A program made the position numbers and the translations under genes. Shown here in pieces: positions 46,066-62,195 of a DNA stretch of 64,000 nt. Numbering within the stretch: position 1 is the stretch's first letter; each line of letters begins with the position of its first letter. Origin of the DNA: Petrosia ficiformis (Eukaryota > Porifera > Demospongiae > Haplosclerida > Petrosiidae); assembly GCA_947044365.1 (NCBI GenBank), contig OX345638.1, positions 1,743,701-1,807,700 on the forward strand, read 5' to 3'. The notes beneath the pieces are model-generated. The model worked only from the letters and a program-made list of their open reading frames with translations, was not told the origin of the DNA and searched no databases.

Positions 46066-49000
46066 ATGTCTACCTCTAGCACTGTACCAGCACGTAGATA
46101 CGTCAAACTTAGTCCAAACGAACAGGTATGACATTTCTTGTTAGTGTCACTATTCTCATGTATCTCTATATATGACTATACATGTATATATAATCTAATC
46201 TAGGCTGCTTTGATTCAAAAAAGGAGGGAAGAAAAACGAAGAACAAGACTTCTACAAGTATGTGTTCATACTTGTTTATGTAACCAGTCACTGTATTATG
46301 TCATATAGCTGTAAGGATTGTGTATGATTGTTATTATTTATATTGAGTGGGGTGCTAGTCTGGTATCCGCCCCTTTGCATATAGGAAGAAAGGTCAGGTG
46401 ACATACGGAAACAACGCTTGTGTAAATAGAATACAATTAAGGGAGAATCAACTATGTATATATTTTGCCATCTTTTTGTGTAGGAATGCTAATCATGCCT
46501 ACATAATTACAATATATAACAATGTAGCAGGAATTTTGCTACATACATGTGTATAACATTACCCTACGTATGTCACCAGACCCTTCCTCCTCTATGTGAA
46601 GAGGCGGGTACCAGACTAGTGGGGTGCGGGATTTATTACTATATACAGTGGTGTGGAAACAGCCAGTCATTAGGACATTGTCCGATAAATCTAGTGAATG
46701 TCTGGTAAATTGAAACTGAACTGTATACAAAGTATATGGGGAGCAGGACAAGAGTGATGAAAATAGGTCAAAATGTCCAGGAGTTGGGTCAATGTTTCCA
46801 TACCCTGACTATGGTAGTGAACGTTACATATAGAAACTGCCTTACTACATGTACATGTGTATGTATTGTATATTGGTAAGTACCATGTGTTTGTTAGACC
46901 TGTACGAGAACAAGAAAAGGAATTTGCACGTCAAGTACGAGAGAATGTTCAACGAAAACGAGAAGAAGAGAGGAAAGTACTGGAAAAGTATCTTCAGGTA
47001 TGAATTTCATGATGAGACAAGGTTGTGCACATGTCACTGTGCATCATGGGAATTTGATGAATATTATGGAGTATATTAATTATTAAATGTTGACTAAAAG
47101 TTTACTCATCATATAATATACCCCTATAATACTAAATTCCACATTGACATGCAGTGACACATGCGAAACCTTCTCTGTTTCATAATGAAACACTTTTGTA
47201 GCATGTGATAATCATGTGACTTTTAATAAAGGAACAAATTGCTAAAAGCCATCAGGATGAGCTACATCGTTTGGAACAAGAGCTAATAACTCGGTATAGT
47301 TATATTGGTCAAGGACACAGAGATGCTATTGATATTGGACAGGTATGTACAATGTCTAATTATGTGTGTGTAATTATGTATATACATTATACCGTATAGC
47401 TAGAAATTTTGGAGTAGTAAAACATTGGCGAATTACCTTTAGTGCAAGTTTTGCGACAGAAACATTGGCGATTGGACTTTTTGTCTGGCGACTTAGATCT
47501 TTTTTAAAGGACCTTCTGGGTCGGGAAGATCGGCAGTTCTATTGAAATACCTTAATAAAATACAGCCATCTTTCTCGTCGAGATCACACGTGCCACATTA
47601 ATTAAAATTAACTTTGCAATAATAATAATATTGGAGAGTTAAATTTTGGTGTCTTAGATGAAATTCGCCAAAATTTCTGCCATCCAAAAGTTTTTAGCTA
47701 TACGGTATATATATTTTTTAATTATGTATTATAATATTAAATTTATGTACTATCATAGCAGGCTTTCATTTAGAAAATTTGTCAAGGGGGGGGCAAAACA
47801 GGATTTTGAAAAACTTTGGAGGGGGGGAGCTACAGGGTTATCATAGTGTGCATATTGGCAAACAGATTCCAAGGGAGGGCAAAACTCTAGCAAGGAGGGT
47901 GATTGAAGTACACTGTACTTTTAATGTACTACACAGTATTACACTTTAGTACTGTACTATCACTTACAGTTGACTATCACCTTATTAAAGTGTAGCTGTC
48001 ATCATAGTATGTAAACTTAATAAAGTCTGGTACTGTACATATACATATACTAGTGCTCTACCCAGAAATCAATATTAAATGAGGCCTAAGGCATGTGAAG
48101 TGGGGAAGAAAATTTTTTCAGTAATTATTTATTCATGAATGATGTGGTCTTTTATCGTTTCTGAAAGCAGGCTATAGACATGTGGAAGATCATGTTTTTA
48201 CAATCAATTGAAATTCATGTGTATACATTTATATGTATATTTTAGGAAGAACAAAGATTACAAGAGTTACGTCTTCTACTGACAGCTCAACAGAGGTATT
48301 CATTATCGTTTTAGTAATAAAACAGCATTAGTACGAGTTATTAAATTATTGAAACAAATTCGCACATACATAGAAATTAGATACATGAAATAGTGTATAA
48401 TATTGTATAATATACATGTAGGCTGTATTAGAGTAAGCATATAGTTATAGGTCACTGTACATGCATGACTTAAGGCTGGTCCACACAATGATGCAAAGCC
48501 TTATGTTTCTTTGTGTCAGTTCAATGCGTTGTATTGTAAACACAGTATACATGAAATAGTGTATATAATAATATACATGTAGGCTGTATTAGAGTAAGCA
48601 TATGGTTATAGGTCACTGTTCATGCATGACTTAAGGCTGGTCCACACAATGATGCAAAGCCTTATGTTTCTTTGTGTCAGTTCAATGCGTTGTATTGTAA
48701 ACACGGTATACTCCCTTCAACATCATCAGAAACAATGTAACGCTACATTGTATCTTTGCATCAGCTACGTTGCATTTAACAAATCAGTTTTCAGGATTTT
48801 ATCACAACGTAACAGACTCAATGCAAGGCTTTGCATCATTATGCATGTATGAACCCAGCCTGGGTTCATACATTATTAAACTTCAATTAAAATCACTAAT
48901 ATGGAGCTAATTACAAATACATGTGTTATACAGGACTATGGCAAAGAAGAGACAACCTGCAGCCATGAAAGAAGTAAGTTAAGAAACATCTGAAGTTTTA

Positions 49001-49159
49001 TTGAATTTGTATATTTTACAGTTGTCTGAAAACCAATTGAGATCTGTGACAAATCAAGATAAAGTCTTTAAAAGTAGATCCATCGCTTTACATACAGAGA
49101 AAGAAAGATCTCGGAAAATAGTATCAAAACCTCATCAACAGTCTTCAATATTACTAATG
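46066..49159 (+). CDS. CEP295-like centriolar protein, N-terminal region
   Basis: Seven exons are visible: 46066-46125, 46204-46257, about 46902-46997, 47232-47342, 48246-48295, 48934-48973 and 49022-49159. The translation begins with RRYVKLSPNEQAALIQKR and continues with RRTRLLQ, VREQEKEFARQVREN, ELITRYSYIGQGHRDA and LHTEKERSRKIVSKP. This order closely parallels the N-terminus of vertebrate CEP295 (KLRLSPNEEA, then LLQVREQE, then MGEGHQQA), which drives centriole-to-centrosome conversion. It is highly charged and helical, probably coiled coil. Two oddities: the canonical acceptor for exon 3 (AG at 46896-46897) leaves 4 extra nucleotides that break the frame, and the very long CEP295 C-terminus is not seen. 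A candidate further exon is at 50488-50586. Confidence 0.7.
48640..48862. mobile_element. MITE (GGCTGGTCCACACAATGATG ends) with tandem duplication upstream
   Basis: AAGGCTGGTCCACACAATGA at the left mirrors a degraded inverse at the right (CATTATGCATG, GAACCCAGCC). A duplicate of the left half with about 165 bp of flank lies directly upstream (48387-48550). CEP295-like intron. Confidence 0.65.
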
Positions 49160-49206
49160 GTTAGTACATTTAGTTGTAGTACAAACAAAGTACATGATGT
49201 TATCAG

Positions 49207-49331
49207 AGATGTAGAAAGAAAGTAAGAAAGAAAGAAAGAAAGAAAGAAAGACACCTGAGGCAATGGAAAAATGAAAATGAGAGTTGTCTCAGGTGGGATT
49301 CGAACCCACGACACTCTGTACTCCAGACAGT
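49207..49331 (-). mobile_element. SINE, truncated at the anticodon arm
   Basis: Tail, body hairpin and B-box are intact, but the copy stops after the anticodon arm. There it abuts an inverted-repeat element starting AAAGTCCATCCAAGC (49334-49552) whose right end is the matching GGTTGGACAGACTTT. Confidence 0.75.
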
Positions 49332-49559
49332 ACTAAAGTCCATCCAAGCTGAGTTGATCCCGGAAGTAGAGAGAGGAGTGTGTACAGTAGATCAGTATCT
49401 CCAGAATTATATCAGTTATTGAAGTAATTCAAATTCCACGAGATGCGCACCTGTGGGAGGAACTCAGTGATACCAAAAATGTCAAGATTGGTTTAAATAA
49501 ACGAAAGTTAATTTGAATTTTCTGAGGATCTTCTCAGGTTGGACAGACTTTAATACTTT

Positions 49560-49820
49560 TTAAAGTACATGTACATGTAATATGTACTATACTTTTTACA
49601 GTACATGTACATGTAATATGTACTATTACATTTTAAAGTACATGTACATGTAATATGTACTATTACATTTTAAAGTACATGTACATGTAATATGTACTAA
49701 TACATTTTAAAGTACATGTACATGTAATATGTACTAATACATTTTAAAGTACATGTACATGTAATATGTACTAATACATTTTAAAGTACATGTACATGTA
49801 ATATGTACTATTACAGGTTT
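49560..49820. repeat. 37-bp tandem repeat, about 7 copies
   Basis: The unit is TTTTAAAGTACATGTACATG followed by TAATATGTACTAATACA. A shorter TAATGTACATGTACTGGTGC repeat follows at 50150-50345. Confidence 0.9.
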
Positions 49821-50487
49821 ACTAATCAATTAAAGTAGGTTTACTATGGGATTTAGAAACCTCTAATTGACCAATCAGATTGCAGCATTTTAATGAGCTA
49901 TAATCTAATACGTTTTAAAGTACATGTACATGTACATATATAGTCGCCACTGTATTAAAAGTGAAGTACTCAGTAAAGACTCAAGTGAGTTTTCTGATTG
50001 TACGAAACTACATACATGTACATGAACATTTTAATCATTAATTAGGTTCTGGTTAAAGTTACACTGTACAATCTATATAGACATTTTATATACTATTACT
50101 GCAATGCTGAACAGTCTTTCAGATACATGTACAAGTACAGGTGCTTTAATAATGTACATGTACTCCAGTTCTGGTTAAAATTAAACCATATAAACAATAT
50201 GCTAAACATACACATGTATTACTGCAATACTGAACAGTCTTTCAGATACACAATGTACATGTACTGGTGCTTTAATAATGTACATGTACTGGTGCTTTAA
50301 TGATGTACATGTACTGGTGCTTTAATAATGTACATGTACTAATAGATGCACTTGTAGTTACTAATAATATGCTAATAGACATGTAGTAATACTATGTGTT
50401 TTATGGGAACCAGTGTACTGATATTAGTTTGTACATGATCTAAATGAGCCAGATTTCATCATACACTGTACTGTATTTATCATACAG

Positions 50488-50586
50488 ATTGCTAACATAT
50501 ATAAGTCATATATCGATAGCTGGCTCGCCGTTGATGACAATACAACATTGTCTTTGCCCACGAAACAGGAATTGGAGCTTATGTGA
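50488..50586 (+). CDS. Candidate downstream exon (possible CEP295-like 3' exon)
   Basis: After an acceptor (CATACAG) a 32-codon open stretch reads IANIYKSYIDSWLAVDD and ends with ELELM and a TGA. Its phase 0 matches the end of the exon at 49159, so it could be the terminal exon of a short CEP295-like protein of about 215 aa. GTGAGG at 50583 could equally be a donor, making it internal. No homology is recognised, and 1.3 kb of repeats separate the two exons. Confidence 0.3.
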   Translation: MANIYKSYIDSWLAVDDNTTLSLPTKQELELM

Positions 50587-50804
50587 GGTTAGATGGTAAT
50601 AAATAAATATATATATATTTATACTTACATGTGTATGTAGCTTTGAAGTGGTTAGTTGATAATGTACAATCCCAATTTTGTCTCTGTGCTTTTTTGGTGT
50701 TGAAATCACTACAAGCCCTTTTTTTAATGTTTTTTTTGTTGTTTTTTTTAAAAGAGGGTTTGCATAGATGTGTAGAAGAGCAACAATAATAATTAATGAA
50801 CACA

Positions 50805-50844
<40 letters not shown>

Positions 50845-52541
50845 GTCACAGATAATGAATAAATAAATAAATAAATGAAGCACCTTTGGTGCGTGGCCTC
50901 GCCGCTGTAGCTAAAGGATAGGTTGCAATTACAACAATTAAATAAATGAGTCAGTCTACTAAATGTGCTTTAAGCTTGTGAAAAAATCCAACTTTATAAG
51001 CAATCCAACTTACAAAGACGCTAAGTGTGGGTGTTGGCCACTGCACTTTCAAACACTCGCCTTGCTGCTTTCCTCCCACTAACGATCCATGATTTTGGTA
51101 TCTATATATAACATTGTTAGAAGGTCCTCTATTTAAGTAAGTTAAAAGTTTCTGTTGTGTAAAATATAAACTTATGAAGGAAAACATTTGGTATGTACAT
51201 TTGTGAATTAATTGGTAATTTTTAATTTGATCCAAAACCAACACTGTGTCAACAATATTTCACAGTATGTGTAGGTTTGCAATTTCCACTAAAACATTGT
51301 TGTCAATATACAACAGATCATTAAGTCTTTGGGATGGCATACACTTTAATAAGCTGATGGGGTGATGCAAAACAATGGAGTCAGACTCTGAGGCTACTAC
51401 TCAGGGTTGTCACTTCATATAAGTATACTCTACAAATCACAGAATACAAGCTTGAGTGACAAAAAAATACCCCCCCCCCCCCCTTTGTACCTCATGTACT
51501 ACACTAAGTGACAACTATAAATACTAGGGCTGGGAATCCGCTGAGATTCTGAAATCGATTATCACTAACTTCAAGTCGATTGATAATCGATTAAAATCAG
51601 CAGAAATAATTAGGCCAATTAATACAGGAAACTCCTCCCATTTGATGATCAAAAAGCTTCCTATTACTTCCATATTGTACATTATTTGCCGTCACATGTT
51701 TGAAAAGTATGTCTTCTGGAATAATTAGCATAATCGATATTACGATCTTATAATCGATAATCAAAAGAATTTTTCAATATTGATTGATTAATCGATTAAT
51801 CGATTAATCATCCCAGCCCTAATAAATACAACTACAGTGGAATTAGAAACAGACCAAATCATTATATCTGGTGTATAACTTCTGTGACTATATTATATTT
51901 TAAAATTTGTAATAGAAATTTCATTCTGAATGTTTGTTAAAATATGGAATGTCTGAGACCAAACATAAGTTTATGGGCATAGTAGCAAGCTTTTATTATA
52001 TATAATTGAGTCAAGCCAACTGTACCATCTGCAAATAGTCAAATAAGAAAGCTAAGGTTCCAAAATGCCATACCTCATGGTACTCACCATGAGGATGATA
52101 TTACACAGCCAATTGACAGACAACAAGCTAAATCATGTAATGAAGTCCACAGAAAAACATACATGCGTGGATTTCATTACCTAATATTTATCATCATAAA
52201 TTATGGTATCATTATTAGCTTTTACTCTTCATTACTTATATTCTATCTCACATCTGCCTTTTTATTATCATTAGCTATTTTATCTTCATAACTATAATAT
52301 GATGATTAACTGTTTGTTGTATGAAAATAAATTAAACCAGGTTTAATGTCATGTCTGGGTTTTGAAGTGACTACAACTAGTTGCCATGGCAATGGGCAAT
52401 GGAGTCTGATATATATTAAGCCTGTGTGTGTATGTATGTAACTATGTATGTATACATGTATATGCAATTATGCATGTATGTATGTATGTACAATGTATGT
52501 ATCTATCAATCTTTCTATCTACATTGTGTATCTATCTATAG
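50587..52541. other. Gene-poor interval
   Basis: Holds low-complexity (TAA)n at 50806-50842, the first copy of the interspersed repeat (51000-51480), a GGGCTGGGA hAT-like MITE (51524-51823) and unremarkable AT-rich sequence to 52440. No gene could be supported on either strand. Confidence 0.7.
51000..51480. repeat. Interspersed repeat, second copy at about 55395-55870
   Basis: Both copies share GCACTTTCAAACACTC, CTTGCTGCTTTCCTC, AGAAGGTCCTCT, GTGAATTAATTGGT and AGTCAGACTC-AGG-TACTACTC in the same order, with a poly-C/poly-G run between. No inverted ends or coding potential are evident; it may be part of a larger decayed element. Confidence 0.7.
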
Positions 52542-52789
52542 GTTCTTGGTCAACATGTTTATTTAATACACAACTTGGAGGAGTACAGATAAGGTATAAT
52601 AATGGTGTAACACATCTTACTGTACCTAATGATTATGAAGGGATGTTAGCTATTGTCAATTGGTTGGGATATGTACCTGAGAGAGAGAGAGAGAGAGAAG
52701 ATTGGGAACTCCCCTGGCAACCAGAATTAAAAATTGCTAGCACTTCATTACGTAAATGTCTTGCTTTAAATAAAATAGTAAATGTCAAT
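52542..52789 (+). pseudogene. Isolated acetyl-CoA carboxylase carboxyltransferase exon, frameshifted
   Basis: The stretch reads LGGVQIRYNNGVTHLTVPND then YEGMLAIVNWLGYVP. This matches the carboxyltransferase domain of eukaryotic acetyl-CoA carboxylase, where the family has LGGIQIMHNNGVTH and then DDFEGVFTVLHWLSYMP. Directly upstream, the conserved VLGxxVYxxxN segment is present (VLGQHVYLIHN) but in a different frame, so a small indel lies near 52571-52575. After YVP the similarity dissolves into a (GA)n tract read as repeated Glu-Arg. AG and GT splice signals still flank the segment. No other carboxylase exon is seen in the window, so this looks like a decayed fragment. A real exon of a widely split gene is less likely. 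Confidence 0.6.
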
Positions 52790-57778
<4,989 letters not shown>

Positions 57779-57823
57779 ATTGGTCAATTACTCACATGAT
57801 CATACCTCCGTTGATATATAAAG
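57779..57823 (+). promoter_or_regulatory. TATA box and inverted CCAAT upstream of the small nuclear-protein gene
   Basis: TATATAAAG at 57815-57823 is preceded by ATTGG (inverted CCAAT) at 57779-57783. A non-coding leader exon probably follows. Its donor is near 57896, and an acceptor follows a CT-rich tract near 58045, ahead of the coding ATG at 58094. All calls are from motif inspection. Confidence 0.45.
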
Positions 57824-58093
57824 AGGTGTACGTGGTTTGGAATAACCATGCGTCGTATTACTCGTCTCTTTCCGTCAAGTTTCTGAGTGTCTCAAGGTAC
57901 TACCACAGTCTACCGGTCTCTCTGAAGGTTTTGGTTTTTGGTTAGTTCCTTGTGTGTTATAGTTACTGTATAGAATCCTCAGTTTTCCAATTGTTTTATG
58001 CATGCGTATCATAATCTCTCTCTCTCTCTCTTCCTTTCTCTGTAGGAGTTAAAATTAAGGAAGCGTTTCTCAAAATTGGTTATATTATCAAGC

Positions 58094-60004
58094 ATGGCTT
58101 CAGATAAGAGTCTCAAATGTAAAGGTATGTAATTGTTTGATGCGAGATGTGACTTCAGACACTAAAACCATTAGCTATAATTATTGACAGATCTAACCCA
58201 CCAATTTTAAACCATTAACATTGTGTTTGCACAATTCATAATGTAGTATATTCAGGTGGTGGTAGAGTGTACGGTATTGATCAGTGGGACCACATAATGA
58301 ATGTATAAATTGTACTAGTCTCAGATTACAAGTAACATCTCTAGGATGGGCTTAGGCATGTAGTTGTAGGTATTAGCCCTTGCCCGCATAGGCGAAGTGA
58401 AGGGTAACTGTAATCATAGTGCCTGTTTGTCTGTTCCCAAAATTCCAGCAAAACTATGAACATTGCACTTTGAAAACACTACCAGCAGACTTCAAATCCT
58501 ACAAGGATCAAAAGTAACAACATGCTTTTACTAAAACCTTTCTGTTTTAAAAAGTTAATGACAATTTTTATAACTCACGATTGCCGTTACACATCTTTCA
58601 GAAGCGTCTTGTAGCAAGAGAGTTAACGGAAACACAACTCATCTTGCTTGAAGCTTATCGCTGTTGAAGCACACCTTGAATCGAGTAAAATTAATATCAG
58701 TTATTAATAGACTCGGTTAATTATTCCAGCCCTAGTAGCTATTCATTCATAAAGGTTTTAATGAACTTGAGTGAGTAAAATAGAGAGTCTTATGATTCAC
58801 TAGTATTTTTATCTGAAGTGGCTGATACACTTTTAAGGAAAAACCTTCATAAATGTTTAGACTCTAGATTCTATGTTTCCATTGCAGTTCTTATGACTTC
58901 CGCTTATCAAACTGAATAGAATTTGGTTATCATGGAAATGGAGTATATGTTTAGGATAGAATCCTCCTACCAGAGATGTACAACTCATTATATCCTATAG
59001 AAAGGACTGACCTTTCCATAGAAATGCCCTCCCTTCTTGGTACTTGGGTTATATACATAATATACAGTGTTCTCTCTGTTATTTTAGAGGGGTGTGCTAC
59101 CCCCCTATAGTGCAAATGTACCCCTCTATCATTCATAAAAACACCAAATTGATTTTGAATATTAATACTATTTTAAAATGATAACACACAAAAATGTAAA
59201 TTCAAAGTATTTCCATACACACATTTGCCTATTACCCATTGATTCCCATTTCCTAAGAGCAGGGTAAGGGTCCCATTGTAACAGAAATTCGCACAAGATT
59301 AATTAATTAATTAACATGACATAATAATTACTTTGTCACTTTCGTGTACCCCCCTATTGCAAAATCCTGGCGAGAACACTGCATGTATACTCAATCAAGT
59401 CATAGTCACAAAGTGTTTGCTTATACAGTATATTTCATCTCTTCTCTTATTTAGAACCACCCACCCACCCACTCTCACCTCCAAGTAAAAGACCAAAAGT
59501 GGAGGAGGAGGAGGAATACAATGATGATCCCGGAGCCATATTTGTGCTCAACAACAATGATGAGATTCACAATCTGTTAGCCTTACCATCGGTGGCAAAT
59601 ATTTTGCCTCCGTTACAGCAAGGTAGGAAAAAATTTCATTACTATAAATTATATAAAATATATACGCTTTATAATTATATATATATTTTTTTTTACATGT
59701 AGGTGGAACACCTGAACAATCCAGGAACAATCTCCACAGCTGGATAGACACAATTGCTTTGAGAATCAGTGGTGGGGATTGCCTGGTATACTCAATGACA
59801 GGAAGAAGAATTCCAGGACACTACCACAAAATGCGATCGGAACGTCATTCACAATTTGAGGCTGAAATAGCACAACACACATTATGGATTGTTGAGTGTT
59901 GGAATGCTGGATTATCAGCCGGCCTCTATATTTCTGTGGAGTCGGGAGGGGTGGGGAGGCTGACCATGATTAACAAAGATCTAGGTCCCTTTATTAATTA
60001 TTAA
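58094..60004 (+). CDS. Small nuclear-protein candidate, 166 aa, unrecognised
   Basis: Three coding exons (58094-58124, 59455-59622, 59703-60004) join in frame to 501 nt. The N-terminal part is Pro-rich and contains SKRPKVEEEEE, a classical SV40-type nuclear localisation sequence followed by an acidic run. The middle (IFVLNNNDEIHNLLALPSV) and the last 95 residues look globular. The latter contain the Cys, His and Arg residues of SGGDCLVY and RRIPGHYHKMRSERHSQFE, then TLWIVECWNAGLSAGLYISV. I do not recognise a family. The supported splice sites, TATA box and in-frame closure argue for a real gene. Intron 1 contains an inverted-repeat element at 59067-59382. A sponge-specific chromatin factor or a domesticated transposon product are possibilities without direct support. 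Confidence 0.6.
59067..59382. mobile_element. Inverted-repeat element (CAGTGTTCTC ends)
   Basis: CAGTGTTCTC at the left mirrors GAGAACACTG at the right; inside, GGGGTGTGCTACCCCCC and GTACCCCCCTATTGC recur. Similar GGGGGG/CCCCCC tracts occur at 47790-47830 and 54480-54510. First intron of the 166-aa gene. Confidence 0.6.
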
Positions 60005-61580
60005 GTGAGTTATTATTAATGTGCTATTATGTAATAGTTAGAACACACTTTACCGTGATTACGTGCAATAAGTGATTTAATGGTCAATCACGTGACGCAA
60101 TATCTGCACTCTGATTGGCCACAGGTCACATGATCAGCAATAAATATGTATAATAATAATTATTCTAAGTGTAAAATTACTCTGGAATCATAGCTTCTAG
60201 CTAATTTTACACAAATCAGTACATCCCACCCCCACATATGTTAACTATTTATAGTGCACCTTCCTGTGTAAAAACAGTGTTGCAAACCTGCAAGAACTAG
60301 GTAACGCTTTCACATGGGTTGGTACATCAACACTATGCAAATTCATTCTTTTATAACTCAAGTTCACATAATAAAATTAAATCTTCAGCATGAGCCACCC
60401 TTTGTCTGCAATCGGAAAATGATGAATGTTGTTTCCATGGTAACAATGATATCATCAAAACTACCCCTTTATGCAGTAATCACATTTACAATATTTGAGT
60501 CAGTAATTACTCGGTAGTTTCATTATCACACTATATGTAGTAAGTAATTTTAACACTAATTGGTATACATGTACTTGTCAATTAGTAGTGAGACCATATT
60601 TACTGACTATGCAATTACTGTTAAACTGTACATATTATTGACTTGTAATTGTGATTTGAAGCAGTGCTTTATAACACTAGTAAACAAAAACCAAATGTAA
60701 TTTACTTGAAAATTTCAAGTAAATTTCATGGTTATTTAATGTGGTAAATTGCATGAAAAGTGAAGTTTTCATGGGTCATAAGCCTGTTCAAATTTTCATA
60801 TGAAAATGACATGAAAAGTGAACACATGAAAGCATGAGCATGAAAACAATATTAAAATTAATTCCATGAATTTTCATGCACTCCTTAGAAATTACTGGAC
60901 ATTAATTTCACATTAAAACACCATGAAATTTCATACACCATGTATACTAACTGCATGAAATTTTACAATGAATTTTACATTAATTTTCATGTGATAACTA
61001 TATGAAAATTACATGAAAAAAAGATTTAAAATTTTTTTCCTACAAAAAAAAGGGTAAAATTTTTGAAAAAAATGTGCAAAAATAAGATACATGAATTTAA
61101 AATTTGTTGTATAGCTTCTTCAGTTTGGCAATTGTAGCTGCTGGCAACTTGTTGTCACTATTTAATTTTAATCCCACAGCAACAAAATTTTTTCTTAATA
61201 ACTTTTCCTTCGCTATCGTTTTTCCGTACCACCACATCTCCCATTCATCCTCATATGTCCCAATCATCCATTCAAGTAAGTATACATGTATATGTAATCA
61301 GCAATGTACATGTACATGTATTGCTATAGATGTGCAAGACATGTATTACTATGTACATATATACATGTATATCATTGTATATATATATAATTATATATAT
61401 AAACTTGGATGCAGTTTCTAAAGTACTTGTATATCCACAACAGTGTCAGCTATTAAGTCTTCCATGTGTAAAGTTTATATACAAGTGACCTAATTTTCCT
61501 TGTCCTACAAAATAATACTGTTCACACAGTTACTGTGGTAAACAGGGATGCTCCAAACTTATGTACTAATTACCTGAACT
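60005..61580. other. Intergenic repeats after the 166-aa gene
   Basis: A copy of the 6480 repeat (60040-60150), a family E fragment (60490-60620), and a self-complementary ATTTTCATG/CATGAAAAT-rich stretch (60660-61030) that looks like a decayed inverted-repeat element. No gene supported. Confidence 0.65.
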
Positions 61581-61871
61581 ACCGTGCTGGCGCGTTATTA
61601 GGCGTACTCCGCTAATAAGCGCATATTCACTTTTAAGTGTACATTTCTGTACCGTATTAACTATTCCTTATTAAGCGCACCACATGGTCAAGTGTGATAA
61701 TCTATAACAAGAAGCTGGGACACGATGCAAAGTTGCTTGACGCCTTCTGGTGCCATTGTAGCCCAACAGGCAACAAAACAGAAGGCATATACGAGAGATC
61801 AGAAGCTAGTAGTGATTTCTTTTTACAAAGAAAATAATTTACGTCATATGCCTAATAACGCACCAGCACGT
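61581..61871. mobile_element. MITE (ACCGTGCTGGCGCGTTATT ends)
   Basis: ACCGTGCTGGCGCGTTATTA at the left mirrors TAATAACGCACCAGCACG at the right, with inner TAATAAGCGC / ATTAAGCGCACC motifs. It lies directly before the perfect palindrome at 61893. Confidence 0.75.
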
Positions 61872-61892
61872 ATGATATTGCAAGTATAAAAA

Positions 61893-62068
61893 ATCTTTAA
61901 CACCTATTCATGTAGTATCACCTCATACTTTTGGCTCCAGTCAGGTGTACAGTATTGTATAATTATAATTTTAATTAATAAATACAACCTGACTGAAATT
62001 ATACAATACTGTACACCTGACTGGAGCCAAAAGTATGAGGTGATACTACATGAATAGGTGTTAAAGAT
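61893..62068. repeat. Perfect 72-bp-arm palindrome
   Basis: Arms 61893-61964 and 61997-62068 are exact reverse complements (72 of 72), with a 32-bp AT-rich spacer. The arm contains TTTTGGCTCCAGTCAGGTG. No matching terminal-repeat family is seen elsewhere in the window. Confidence 0.9.
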
Positions 62069-62195
62069 ATGGGTGTAACCATACTAAATAAAAGGTCAAA
62101 CACAAAGTACTACACTCCTCTCTCACTAAACATATTACCCTCAAAAAGTCAATCTTTCTCACATGAGTTGGGTAATGGTGTACTAATGACAATTT

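Noticed and set aside
50506..50883. 125-codon Ile/Leu-rich minus-strand frame
   Set aside because: Its Ile run comes from a (TAA)n microsatellite and the rest lacks any splice or homology support.
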